Of a DNA stretch of 7,946 nucleotides, positions 1 through 7,201 are shown in pieces; position 1 is the stretch's first letter, and the number at the start of each line of letters is the position of its first letter. Position numbers and translations under genes: made by a program. The DNA is taken from NCBI GenBank assembly GCA_046262315.1, contig JBHEMZ010000064.1:1-7946 (forward strand). The letters are read 5' to 3'. Source of the DNA: JACVRM01 sp046262315 (GTDB lineage: Bacteria > Actinomycetota > Thermoleophilia > Gaiellales > Gaiellaceae). Under the pieces are notes generated by a model that saw nothing but the letters and a program-made list of their open reading frames with translations, was not told where the DNA came from and did no database searches.

Positions 1-340
1 CGCGGCACTAGCGGACGATCGCAGGGGAGTTGGAGCCACAGCATCCTAATGACGACGAGCTGTAGACGGGCTTTGACTCGAACATGACGATCTGGGGCGG
101 GCCGTGATGCAAGCAACGCGGCGGGGACTGATCGCCTGGGCCGGGGCTCGGCCCGGCTGAACGCGGCGTCAGTCCAGTTCATTGCTTTGTTGCCGCCGCT
201 TCGTCTTGCCTGTACATCGGGATCCAACACAAAGTCCCTGCCCGACGTCATGTTGAACCACAGGGCGGGGCGCGGTGCGAAACGCTTCGGCGAGTCGGGC
301 CGAGGTAGTCGTGGGTAGGGATGTGATCTAGTTTCGCATC
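1..340. other. Non-coding leader region upstream of the large plus-strand gene
   Basis: No convincing reading frame covers this stretch: all frames are broken by stops and none gives a recognisable protein motif. The one clear structure is a short GC-rich hairpin at 136-156. Its arms CTGGGCCG (136-143) and CGGCCCGG (149-156) pair apart from one G-T wobble, around a 5-base loop. No T-run follows, so it is not a standard intrinsic terminator. It may be the end of an upstream transcript or a chance GC hairpin. The last 35 bases may hold the promoter of the gene starting at 341. Confidence 0.5.
329..334 (+). promoter_or_regulatory. Possible -10 element (TAGTTT) for a leaderless transcript
   Basis: TAGTTT fits the TANNNT pattern of actinobacterial -10 boxes. 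It sits at -12 to -7 if transcription begins at the G of the GTG start at 341. No Shine-Dalgarno sequence precedes that GTG, which fits leaderless translation, a common mode in Actinobacteria. The hexamer 17 bases upstream (306-311, TAGTCG) is a poor -35 match. This is inferred from spacing and motif only. Confidence 0.3.
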
Positions 341-3319
341 GTGCTGGTTTGCACGAGTTGTGGACACGAAAACAGCGAGGGCGCCAACTTCTGCGAGGAG
401 TGTGGCTTCTCATTCGCCGCTGCGCCCACGTCCCGCGAGCAGCGCAAGACCGTCACCGTCCTCTTCTGCGACGTGACCGGCTCGACCTCTCTGGGAGAGT
501 CGATCGACCCGGAGGCGCTGCGGTCGCTACTCGCCCGCTACTTCGAGCAGATGAAGGGGATCGTCGAGTCGCACGGCGGCAGCGTCGAGAAGTTCATCGG
601 CGACGCGGTGATGGCGGTGTTCGGGGTGCCGATCGTGCACGAGGACGACGCGCTGCGGGCAGTCCGAGCTGCTGCCGAGATGCGGGAGGCGCTGCCCGAG
701 CTCGGCGTCCAAGCACGGATCGGTGTGATGACGGGCGAGGTCGTGACCGGCACCGAGGAGCGGCTTGCGACCGGCGATGCGGTCAACGTCGCCGCCCGGC
801 TGGAGCAGGCGGCCCAGCCGGGCGAGGTGCTGGTCGGAGAATCGACGCTTGCCCTCGTTCGCGACGCGGCCGAGGTCGAGCCGGTCGAACCACTCGACCT
901 GAAGGGCAAGGCCGAGCCGGTGCCCGCCTATCGGCTCCTGCGCGTGCGCGAGGCGCCGGAGCGCCGCCACGAGGCGCTGTTCGTCGGACGTGAGCGCGAG
1001 CTCGTGCTCGTCGGGGAAGCCTGGGAGCGCGTTCGGCGAGGGCAGCACTGCGAACTGGTGACGCTCGTCGGCGATGCTGGCGTCGGCAAGTCGCGGCTCG
1101 TTGCCGAGGCCCTCGCCGCCATCGGCGCGAAGGCGGTGCGGGGCCGCTGCCTCCCCTACGGGGAGGGGATCACCTATTGGCCCGTGGTCGAGGTCCTGAA
1201 GCAACTCGACGTGTTGCCTGCCGACGAGGCCGCTGCCGCGGCGATTCGCTCGCTCTTGGGCGAAAGCGAGTCAGCGACATCGGCGGAGGAGATCGCCTGG
1301 GCATTCCGCAGGACGCTCGAGCACGCTTCGGCGCAGCAGCCGCTCGTCGTTGTCTTCGATGACATCCACTGGGGCGAGGAGACGTTCCTCGACCTGGTCG
1401 AGCACGTCGCGCTCCTGTCCTCGGGCGCAGCGATCCTGCTCATCTGCATCGCCCGGCCGGAGCTCGCAGAGCGCCGCCCCTCTTGGCCGGTGACGCTCCG
1501 GCTCGAGCCCCTTCCCGGCGAAGACATCGAGCAGCTGATCCCCGAGCGCATCTCCGGGGAGCTGCGCGAGAAGATCACGCGGGCGGCGGGCGGGATCCCG
1601 CTCTTCATCGGGGAGATGCTGGCGATTGTCGACGAGACCGAGGGCGAGGTCGTCGTCCCGCCCACGCTCCAGGGTCTGCTGGCGGCGCGCCTGGATCAGC
1701 TCGGGACGGCCGAGCGGAGCGTGCTCGAGCGGGGCGCGGTCGAGGGGGAGGTCTTCCACCGCGGTGCGGTCCAGGCGCTCGCAGAGGGCGAGACCCAGGT
1801 GACCCCACGCCTGGCCGCCCTCGTCCGCAAGCAGCTTGTCCGCCCGGACAAGACGCAGCTCCCAGGCGAGGATGCCTTCCGCTTCCGTCACCTGTTGATC
1901 CGAGACGCGGCCTACGACGCGCTGCCGAAGGCGGCGCGGGCGGAGCTACACCAGCGCTTCGCCGCCTGGCTGGAGCAGCACGGGGCCGAGCTCGTCGAGC
2001 TGGACGAGCTCCTCGGCTACCACCTCGAGCAGGCCTGCCGCTACCGCGCCCAGCTCGAGATGCCGATCGACGCGATGCTGGCCGTGGCGGCGCGCCGCCG
2101 CCTGACCGATGCCGGCCGGCGGGCGTACCTCCGGGCTGACTCCCGCGCCGCCGTCAGCCTGCTCGAGCGCGCCGTCGCGCTCGCGCCCTCGGGCGAGCTC
2201 GACCTCGCGCTCGAGAACGACCTCGTCGACGCTCTGTACGAGACGGGCAAGCTCGAAGAGGCGCTCCGGCGCGCGGGCTCCCTCGCCGAGAGGGCTGCGG
2301 CCGCCGGCGACCGCGTCGCTGAGCTGTGCGGGAAAATCAAGGCGAGCGTCGTCCGCCTCTACCTTGAGCCGGAGGGCGCGACCGACAAGTTGGCCGCGCT
2401 CGTCGAGCGGGCGCTGCCGGTCTTCGAGGCCGCCGGGGACGACGTGGCCCTGTACATCGGCTACTCCGCGCTCGGGGAGGTGGCGAACATGCGCGGCCAG
2501 TGGGACGCGCAGCTGGAGGCCTACGAGCGGGCCTTCGCCCATGCCCGGCAGGCGGGCCTGCCGTACGAGCTCTTTAGGTGGCGCGCCGCTGCTCGGTCTC
2601 TCGGCACGACTCCGGTCTCGGAGCTGCTCGCGTGGCTGGACGAGCAGGAGGCACGAGGGGCGCGGGATTACGGCCTCCGCAGGAACCGGGCCGCAGCGCT
2701 GGCGAGGCTCGGTCGCTTCGACGAGGCGCGCGCGCTCCTCGCCGAGCTGCGCGCAGAGCTGGCCGATCGCGGCGGGGGAATCTCGCTCGCGGGGGTGATG
2801 GGCCATGACTCCGTCGACGTCGAGCTCTTGGCCGGCGATCCCGCCGCCGCCGCTGAGCTCGGAGCAGAGGCGTGCAGGCTGTTCGACGAGCTGGGCGAAA
2901 AGGGCTTCCAGTCGACCGCGGCCGGGAAGCTGGCGCAGGCGCTGTACGCGCTCGACCGGTTCGAGGAGGCCGACGCCTGGGCCGACTGCGCTGCCGAGCT
3001 CGGGGCGAGCGACGACGCGCTCACGCAGATGCTTTGGCGGCAGGTGCGGGCGAAGGTACTCGCGCGCCGCGGCGAGTGCGCCGAGGCTGAGCGGCGCGCC
3101 CGCGAGGCGGTCGCGATCGCCGAGGACAGCGATTGGCTCGACGGGCAGGGTGACGTGTACGCCGACCTGGCCGAGGTGCTGTCCCTCGCCGACCGCCCGA
3201 AGCAAGCTGCCGAGGCACTCGAGCAGGCGCTCGCGCGCTACGAACGGAAGGGAAGCGTCGTCAAGGCGCAGCGCGCGCAGACGCGACTCGCCGAGCTTCA
3301 GGACGCAGCGCCGCGATGA
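341..3319 (+). CDS. Zinc-ribbon / class III nucleotide cyclase / AAA-STAND ATPase / TPR-like signalling protein
   Basis: This is a multidomain cytoplasmic regulator of 992 residues. Residues 4-22 form a Cys4 zinc ribbon (C4, C7, C18, C21). A class III cyclase homology domain spans about 35-200: metal-binding Asp in FCDVTGST (D44) and FIGDAVMAVFG (D88), purine-site Lys K84, and transition-state N149 and R153 in VNVAAR. The second substrate-selecting position (Asp or Thr in most active enzymes) appears to be L142, so substrate and activity are uncertain. The ATPase follows: Walker A GDAGVGKS (244-251) and Walker B LVVVFDD (335-341). The RFRHLLIRDAAY motif (514-525), usual after this ATPase, is present. 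The rest, to the C-terminus, is alanine-rich paired helices resembling TPRs. The GTG start is chosen because it directly precedes the zinc ribbon, as is usual in this family. There is no membrane segment and no HTH. It converges on the minus-strand cyclase gene. Confidence 0.93.
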   Translation: MLVCTSCGHENSEGANFCEECGFSFAAAPTSREQRKTVTVLFCDVTGSTSLGESIDPEALRSLLARYFEQMKGIVESHGGSVEKFIGDAVMAVFGVPIVHEDDALRAVRAAAEMREALPELGVQARIGVMTGEVVTGTEERLATGDAVNVAARLEQAAQPGEVLVGESTLALVRDAAEVEPVEPLDLKGKAEPVPAYRLLRVREAPERRHEALFVGRERELVLVGEAWERVRRGQHCELVTLVGDAGVGKSRLVAEALAAIGAKAVRGRCLPYGEGITYWPVVEVLKQLDVLPADEAAAAAIRSLLGESESATSAEEIAWAFRRTLEHASAQQPLVVVFDDIHWGEETFLDLVEHVALLSSGAAILLICIARPELAERRPSWPVTLRLEPLPGEDIEQLIPERISGELREKITRAAGGIPLFIGEMLAIVDETEGEVVVPPTLQGLLAARLDQLGTAERSVLERGAVEGEVFHRGAVQALAEGETQVTPRLAALVRKQLVRPDKTQLPGEDAFRFRHLLIRDAAYDALPKAARAELHQRFAAWLEQHGAELVELDELLGYHLEQACRYRAQLEMPIDAMLAVAARRRLTDAGRRAYLRADSRAAVSLLERAVALAPSGELDLALENDLVDALYETGKLEEALRRAGSLAERAAAAGDRVAELCGKIKASVVRLYLEPEGATDKLAALVERALPVFEAAGDDVALYIGYSALGEVANMRGQWDAQLEAYERAFAHARQAGLPYELFRWRAAARSLGTTPVSELLAWLDEQEARGARDYGLRRNRAAALARLGRFDEARALLAELRAELADRGGGISLAGVMGHDSVDVELLAGDPAAAAELGAEACRLFDELGEKGFQSTAAGKLAQALYALDRFEEADAWADCAAELGASDDALTQMLWRQVRAKVLARRGECAEAERRAREAVAIAEDSDWLDGQGDVYADLAEVLSLADRPKQAAEALEQALARYERKGSVVKAQRAQTRLAELQDAAPR

Positions 3320-3446
3320 GCGTTCCCGTCGTACCGGTGCGCTGCTGCATGCTCGCCGTCGCGATCGAACGTGACCTCGGCGAAGCACCCATCCCGTCCC
3401 CGACCGAGGAGGCCGCTATTCTCGTCTCCGTCTGACCTTCCACCCG

Positions 3447-3532
3447 GGACCGCCGTCGCGAAGTTCCACGACGAGCGGGACATCCTCGCGAGTGAGGATG
3501 TCCCGCTCGCCGTGGAATTTCGGCGGCGGTCC
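3447..3532. repeat. Long near-perfect inverted repeat (palindrome) between convergent genes
   Basis: The central arms 3472-3487 (CGAGCGGGACATCCTC) and 3494-3509 pair over 16 bp around a 6-base loop (GCGAGT). After one mismatch (3471 versus 3510) the stem continues for 7 bp (3464-3470 with 3511-3517). After a small internal bulge it continues for 9 bp (3447-3455 with 3524-3532). It lies about 130 bases past the stop of the plus-strand gene and just beyond the decayed end of the minus-strand cyclase fragment, so a bidirectional terminator is reasonable. However, no T-run follows either arm, and the stem is longer than most intrinsic terminators. A palindromic mobile-element remnant or a structured RNA is also possible. 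The remaining bases of 3320-3600 hold nothing else I can support. Confidence 0.7.
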
Positions 3533-3564
3533 GGTGATGTGATTCTCTCAAGAGGGTATCCGGT

Positions 3565-3873
3565 TTAGCCGGCCCCTTCCCCAAATCGTTGAGCGATGCA
3601 GGCCATCCGGACGCGAATCGGCCCCGCCGCCAATGCCTCCTGCGCCTCGCGCGCGGGCCGCGACCGCGCCCGGCGCGGTCGGGAAGGCGACGAAGAAGGC
3701 GTCCCCTACGTATCCACCTCGACCCCGCCGTGGGTGGCGGACGCCTCGCGCAGGATGCGGCGATGCTCCGCGAGCGCGTCCGCGTACCGCTCCCCGAGCT
3801 CGTGCAGCAACTGGGTCGAGCCTTCGATATCGGTGAAAAGAAAGGTGCCGGTTCCGGTCGGAAGCTCAGTCAT
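3565..3873 (-). pseudogene. Decayed N-terminal fragment of a second cyclase/NB-ARC gene
   Basis: Read from the ATG at 3873, the frame begins MTELPTGTGTFLFTDIEGST, nearly the same as the start of the intact gene just upstream on this strand. After 55 residues it hits TAG at 3706-3708, where the intact paralogue has CAG (6146-6148). One base is then missing relative to the paralogue (near 3704). An extra base near 3650 restores frame, giving GPIRVRM, and the similarity ends abruptly at about 3604. The leftover frame reaches TAA at 3565-3567. No ATPase or TPR region remains. The ATG overlaps the stop of the upstream gene as ATGACTGA (3866-3873), so the ancestral copy was probably the translationally coupled second gene of a tandem pair. 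A 55-residue peptide could still be translated, but function is doubtful. Confidence 0.87.
3716..3777. repeat. 62-bp exact direct repeat (second copy at 6156-6217)
   Basis: Bases 3716-3777 are identical to 6156-6217. The identity sits inside a longer, imperfect direct repeat of about 270 bp (roughly 3604-3873 and 6041-6319) made of the 5' ends of the decayed and intact minus-strand cyclase genes. The repeat units are about 2.44 kb apart in the same orientation and bracket almost all of the intact gene. Recombination between them could delete or duplicate that gene. Confidence 0.85.
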
Positions 3874-6319
3874 CGGCGAGCGCGTACTCGACGGCCTCGT
3901 CGAGCGAAAGCGAACGGCCGTTCTCCACTCCCCGATCGAACGCTGGCGGGCGCTCACCGAGTAGCTCCTCGTACTCCGCGCGGTATCGTCGCCACATGTT
4001 CTCCCCCAGTTCGCGATCGAGCCGCTCGGCCGCGCCCCACAGCACGCCGGCGCGCGCGAGGTCTCCGCCCCGCGCCACCGCGATCGAACGCATGACCAGG
4101 CAGACGAGCATCCAGATCCGGTCGTCGATCTCGTGGGCCAGCTCGAGGGCCTCACGCCCGAGAGCTTCGGCGGCCGCCAGGTTCTCCTTGCGTAGGGCGA
4201 TCTCGGCGAGGTTGACGAGATCGGCGACGAGCAGCCAGGTGTCGCCGACCTCGCGCGCAAGGGCGACCGACTCCTCGAAGAGCGGGCCCGCCTTCTGCAA
4301 GTCCCCGCGTTCGACGGCGCTTGCCGCGAGGAGGTGGAGAGAGAGCGCAAGCTCGTCCTTTTGCCCCAGCTCTCGATTGATCGCCAGAGCTTCCTCGACC
4401 ACCTGGTCTGCCTCCTCGTAGCGGCCGACCGCCATGAGCGTCGGGCCCAGCCCGTTCAGCATCCTCGCGGAACCTGCGCGATCGCTGATCTCTCGGTAGA
4501 TCACGAGCCCTTGCTCCATCAAGGACATTGCACGCTCGTGGTCGCCGACGAACCAGGCACATCCGCCCGCGGCGCCCAGTGCGGCCGCACGGAGGTCGGC
4601 CGAGCCCGTCGCACGTTCCAGAGTCCGCTCGAGCCAGGCGAGCCCTTCCGCAGGCCCGCGGACCCACCAGAAGCGGCCGAGCGCGGATGCGACTCGGAGC
4701 CCGAGCTCAGTGTCGGCGCCCTCGAGCGACCAGCCGAGCGCCGCCCGCACGTTGTCCCGCTCGGTCGCGAGCCGGCGGAGCCATTCAGCCTGCTCCGCTC
4801 CGCCCAGATGCGGTTGCGCCGACTCGGCGAGCGCGAGGAAGAACTCGGCGTGCCGGCGCCTGATCTCCTCGGCGTCATCCGATTCGTTCAGACGCTCGTC
4901 CGCGAACTCGCGGATCGTCTCCAGCATCCAGAAGCGGTCGCCCTCGCGGACGCGAACCAGGCTCTTGTCAACGAGCGACTGGAGCGTGTCGAGGTCCGCG
5001 TCGCAAACCTCCTCGGCCGCCTCGAGCGTGCAGCCGCCGGCAAAGACGGCAAGGCGGGCGAACAGGCGCTGCTCCTCCTCGTCCAGGAGCTCGTACGACC
5101 ACTCGATCGTCGCCCGCAGCGTCTGCTGTCGCGGGTCGACGCCGCGCCCGGCCTTGAGCAGGTCGAGCCGGCCGAAGAGGCGGTCGAGGAGCTGCTCCGG
5201 GGAGAGGACGCGGACGCGCGCCGCTGCCAGCTCGAGCGCGAGCGGGAGCTGCTCGAGCCGCTCGCAGAGCTCCGGCAGCGAGGCGCTCGCGACGAAGCTG
5301 GGATCCGCGGCGCGCGCCCGTGCGAGGAAGAGCTCTGTTCCGTCGTCTGGCTCGAGCGGCGGCACCGGGTAGGCCTGCTCGCCGGGAAGGCGGAGCAGCT
5401 CGCGGCTGGTCACGAGCAGCTGCAGGTTCGGGCAGGAGGCGAGCAGCTCGGACAGGCCGGCGGCCGCGTCGACGACCTGCTCGAAGTTGTCGAACAGGAG
5501 CAGCAGCGACTTGTCGGAGATGTGCTCGGCGAGGCCGTCCCTGGCGCCGAGCGCCTGCGCGGCCGTAGCCGGGACTAGCTCTGGGTCGCGCAGTGGGGCG
5601 AGCGGCACCCAGAAGACCCCGTCCGGGTAACGCTCGGACGCCTCGGCCGCAGCCTGCAGGCCAAGCCGCGTCTTGCCCGTTCCCCCGGGCCCGGTCAGCG
5701 TCAGCAGGCGGACGTCCTCCCGTGACAGCAGCCCGATCACCGCCGCCAGCTCATGCTCGCGGCCGAGAAACGGCGTCACCGGGACCGGCAGATTCGTACG
5801 GTAGAGGCTCTTCAACGGCGGAAAGTCCCCCTCGCCGAGCTGGTAGATCCGCTCGGGCGCCGACAGGTCCTTCAGCCGATGTTCCCCCAGGTCGCGCAAC
5901 CACTCGCTGCCCACCAGCGCCGCCGTCGAGGCCGAGACGAGCACCTGGCCGCCGTGTCCTGCGGCGGCGATCCGCGCCGCTCTGTGTACGTCGACCCCGA
6001 CGTAGCCCTCCTCGGCGACGTGGGGTGTGCCGGTGTGGATTCCCATCCGTACCCGGATCGGCCCGGCGGCCAGTCCTGCCAGCGCCTGCTCGGCCGCCGC
6101 CAGCGCCCCCGGCGCGGTCGGGAAGGCGACGAAGAAGGCGTCGCCCTGCGTATCGACCTCGACCCCGCCGTGGGTGGCGGACGCCTCGCGCAGGATGCGG
6201 CGATGCTCCGCGAGCGCCTGCGCATACTCATCGGCGCCCAGCTCGTGCAGCAGCTTGGTCGAGCCCTCGACGTCCGTGAAGAGGAAGGTGACCGTGCCGG
6301 AGGGGAGGTCGCCCCGCAT
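3866..6319 (-). CDS. Cyclase-like domain / NB-ARC (STAND) ATPase / TPR-like regulator
   Basis: The product has 817 residues from the ATG at 6319. ATGs at 6328 and 6331 are also in frame. I chose 6319 because the tandem fragment begins at the equivalent Met (MTELPTG versus MRGDLPSG). Residues 6-165 are a class III cyclase homology domain: FTDVEGST (metal Asp D16) and QGDAFFVAF (D60). The purine-site Lys is replaced by D56 and the transition-state Asn by H112 in VGVDVHRAAR, while R116 is kept. Cyclase activity is therefore doubtful, and the domain may only bind nucleotide. NB-ARC follows: Walker A GPGGTGKT (210-217), Walker B LLLLFDN (D277), TSR (304-306) and LPLA (358-361). Paired helices resembling TPRs run from about 550 to the end, which closes with SLSLDEAVEYAL. 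Many relatives carry a C-terminal LuxR HTH; none is present here. STAND proteins typically switch between ADP and ATP states on ligand binding. Confidence 0.92.
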   Translation of the reverse strand: MRGDLPSGTVTFLFTDVEGSTKLLHELGADEYAQALAEHRRILREASATHGGVEVDTQGDAFFVAFPTAPGALAAAEQALAGLAAGPIRVRMGIHTGTPHVAEEGYVGVDVHRAARIAAAGHGGQVLVSASTAALVGSEWLRDLGEHRLKDLSAPERIYQLGEGDFPPLKSLYRTNLPVPVTPFLGREHELAAVIGLLSREDVRLLTLTGPGGTGKTRLGLQAAAEASERYPDGVFWVPLAPLRDPELVPATAAQALGARDGLAEHISDKSLLLLFDNFEQVVDAAAGLSELLASCPNLQLLVTSRELLRLPGEQAYPVPPLEPDDGTELFLARARAADPSFVASASLPELCERLEQLPLALELAAARVRVLSPEQLLDRLFGRLDLLKAGRGVDPRQQTLRATIEWSYELLDEEEQRLFARLAVFAGGCTLEAAEEVCDADLDTLQSLVDKSLVRVREGDRFWMLETIREFADERLNESDDAEEIRRRHAEFFLALAESAQPHLGGAEQAEWLRRLATERDNVRAALGWSLEGADTELGLRVASALGRFWWVRGPAEGLAWLERTLERATGSADLRAAALGAAGGCAWFVGDHERAMSLMEQGLVIYREISDRAGSARMLNGLGPTLMAVGRYEEADQVVEEALAINRELGQKDELALSLHLLAASAVERGDLQKAGPLFEESVALAREVGDTWLLVADLVNLAEIALRKENLAAAEALGREALELAHEIDDRIWMLVCLVMRSIAVARGGDLARAGVLWGAAERLDRELGENMWRRYRAEYEELLGERPPAFDRGVENGRSLSLDEAVEYALADD

Positions 6320-6377
6320 AGCATTCATCATGAATCAGCGCGGCGGCGAACTCACGCTGCGACACACCCGCGGTTCA

Positions 6378-6405
6378 AATTCACCTGGGCCTCTGTGCCG
6401 GTCAA
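6378..6405 (-). promoter_or_regulatory. Weak candidate promoter for the minus-strand cyclase gene
   Basis: Read on the minus strand, TTGACC (6405-6400) is a good -35 match. After a 16-base spacer it is followed by TGAATT (6383-6378), which is only a weak -10 match. A competing possibility is CATGAT at 6332-6327, at -13 to -8 from the ATG at 6319, which would give a leaderless message. No Shine-Dalgarno sequence is visible before any of the three candidate ATGs. Both proposals rest on motif matching alone. Confidence 0.22.
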
Positions 6406-6423
6406 GAAGGGGCAGCTGACCGG
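6398..6423. promoter_or_regulatory. Inverted repeat CCGGTCA-N12-TGACCGG, possible operator
   Basis: CCGGTCA (6398-6404) and TGACCGG (6417-6423) are exact inverted copies 12 bases apart, in the gap between the membrane-protein gene (ending 6485) and the cyclase gene start (6319). On the minus strand the proximal half overlaps the candidate TTGACC -35 box, so a dimeric repressor site is conceivable. As RNA it would be a short 7-bp hairpin without a T-run, so it is a poor terminator. The rest of 6320-6484 shows nothing else I can support. Confidence 0.3.
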
Positions 6424-6484
6424 AAACCACTTTCTTCTCAAGCGAGCGTGACGGCGACCTCCTGGATCGGGTGACGGTGGAGAC

Positions 6485-7201
6485 TCATCCCATCGCTCTC
6501 GCGTTAACGGTCGCTCGGCAGGATTCCAGGGATACCAGCGTGTTCCGTCGGGGGAGAACATTCCCTTGCACTAGTGTTCGACTTTGCTGCAGTTCGCCAC
6601 GAATCAGCGTGAGAGAGCCGCGGATGCGGCGCGCCGCATCCTCGGTGCTGTCGCCAAGGACGTGATCAAGAGCAGTAACAGCCTCACGCGCAGCAGCATC
6701 AACCTTCGCTAAGCCGTCAGATTGACTAACGCCTACCAGTCGCGATTCGGACACCGTTCTTCGCCACTGAAATATCTGATTCACGCGGTGTGCCTCTGTG
6801 TACGCACGTTCCACCGCTTCATAGAGCGTAGGGCTTCGCGCCAGCATCTCGCGGTACTTGTCCCACTCATAGGCCGGAAACGCAAACCCATCGGGGATGG
6901 TCCGGTCAGTTCCGAACAACTGGACTTTGTGGCGTATGTCGAGAAGTTCCGTGCGAAGGAATAGAGCCGCAGTGTGTAAAGGCGGGGTAACTTGTATCTG
7001 CGCCTGCCGGTGGCTTCCGTACCACCACAAAGCCCCCGTGATAACTAGCGCACAACCAGATCCCAGTACGAGCCAGGCGACTAAGCGCGGCACGCCCAGG
7101 ATGGGCATTGCGAAGCTAACCAAGGCGGCACCAATGCCGACCACGCCGACGGCGGGACCGCCGCGGGACGTCCCCATCTCGGCGATCATACCCTGCGTCA
7201 C
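6485..7201 (-). CDS. Hypothetical membrane protein with two N-terminal helices and a cytoplasmic helical tail
   Basis: I do not recognise the family. The 238-residue product has two adjacent hydrophobic segments, about 16-36 (GVVGIGAALVSFAMPILGV) and 39-61 (ending ALVITGALWWYG), separated by a short turn with Pro and Arg. This fits a two-helix inner-membrane hairpin. Residues 62-238 are soluble and mainly helical, with an aromatic patch (FAFPAYEWDKYREML, 106-120) and many charged residues. No catalytic motif is visible. The GTG start at 7201 is chosen because it overlaps the stop of the upstream gene as GTGA, a typical translational-coupling junction. ATGs at 7189 and 7177 are alternatives. 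By eye, base composition is less GC-rich than in the flanking cyclase genes, which suggests accessory or transferred DNA. A membrane anchor or sensor partner for the upstream product is an inference only. Confidence 0.72.
   Translation of the reverse strand: MTQGMIAEMGTSRGGPAVGVVGIGAALVSFAMPILGVPRLVAWLVLGSGCALVITGALWWYGSHRQAQIQVTPPLHTAALFLRTELLDIRHKVQLFGTDRTIPDGFAFPAYEWDKYREMLARSPTLYEAVERAYTEAHRVNQIFQWRRTVSESRLVGVSQSDGLAKVDAAAREAVTALDHVLGDSTEDAARRIRGSLTLIRGELQQSRTLVQGNVLPRRNTLVSLESCRATVNARAMG

Noticed and set aside
1946..3388. A 480-codon open frame on the minus strand, antisense to the zinc-ribbon cyclase gene
   Set aside because: High-GC coding DNA commonly leaves the antisense frame open. 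The translation is Arg/Leu/Glu-rich without family motifs, whereas the plus strand carries clear motifs.
3298..3483. A short minus-strand frame containing GCFAEVTFDRDGEHAAAHRY, which looks somewhat protein-like
   Set aside because: It is short, overlaps both the palindrome and the 3' end of the plus-strand gene, and matches no family I know; evidence is too weak to annotate.
3371..3568. A 65-codon plus-strand frame spanning the palindrome
   Set aside because: It is built largely from the inverted repeat and has no ribosome-binding site or recognisable motif.
4334..5578. A 414-codon open frame on the plus strand, antisense to the STAND gene
   Set aside because: It mirrors codon periodicity of the minus-strand gene, which has Walker A, Walker B and cyclase motifs; the plus translation has none.
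6352..6561. A 69-codon minus-strand frame (contains DGTRWYPWNP) overlapping the end of the membrane-protein gene
   Set aside because: It is out of frame with the membrane-protein gene, has no good start signal and runs through the candidate promoter region.
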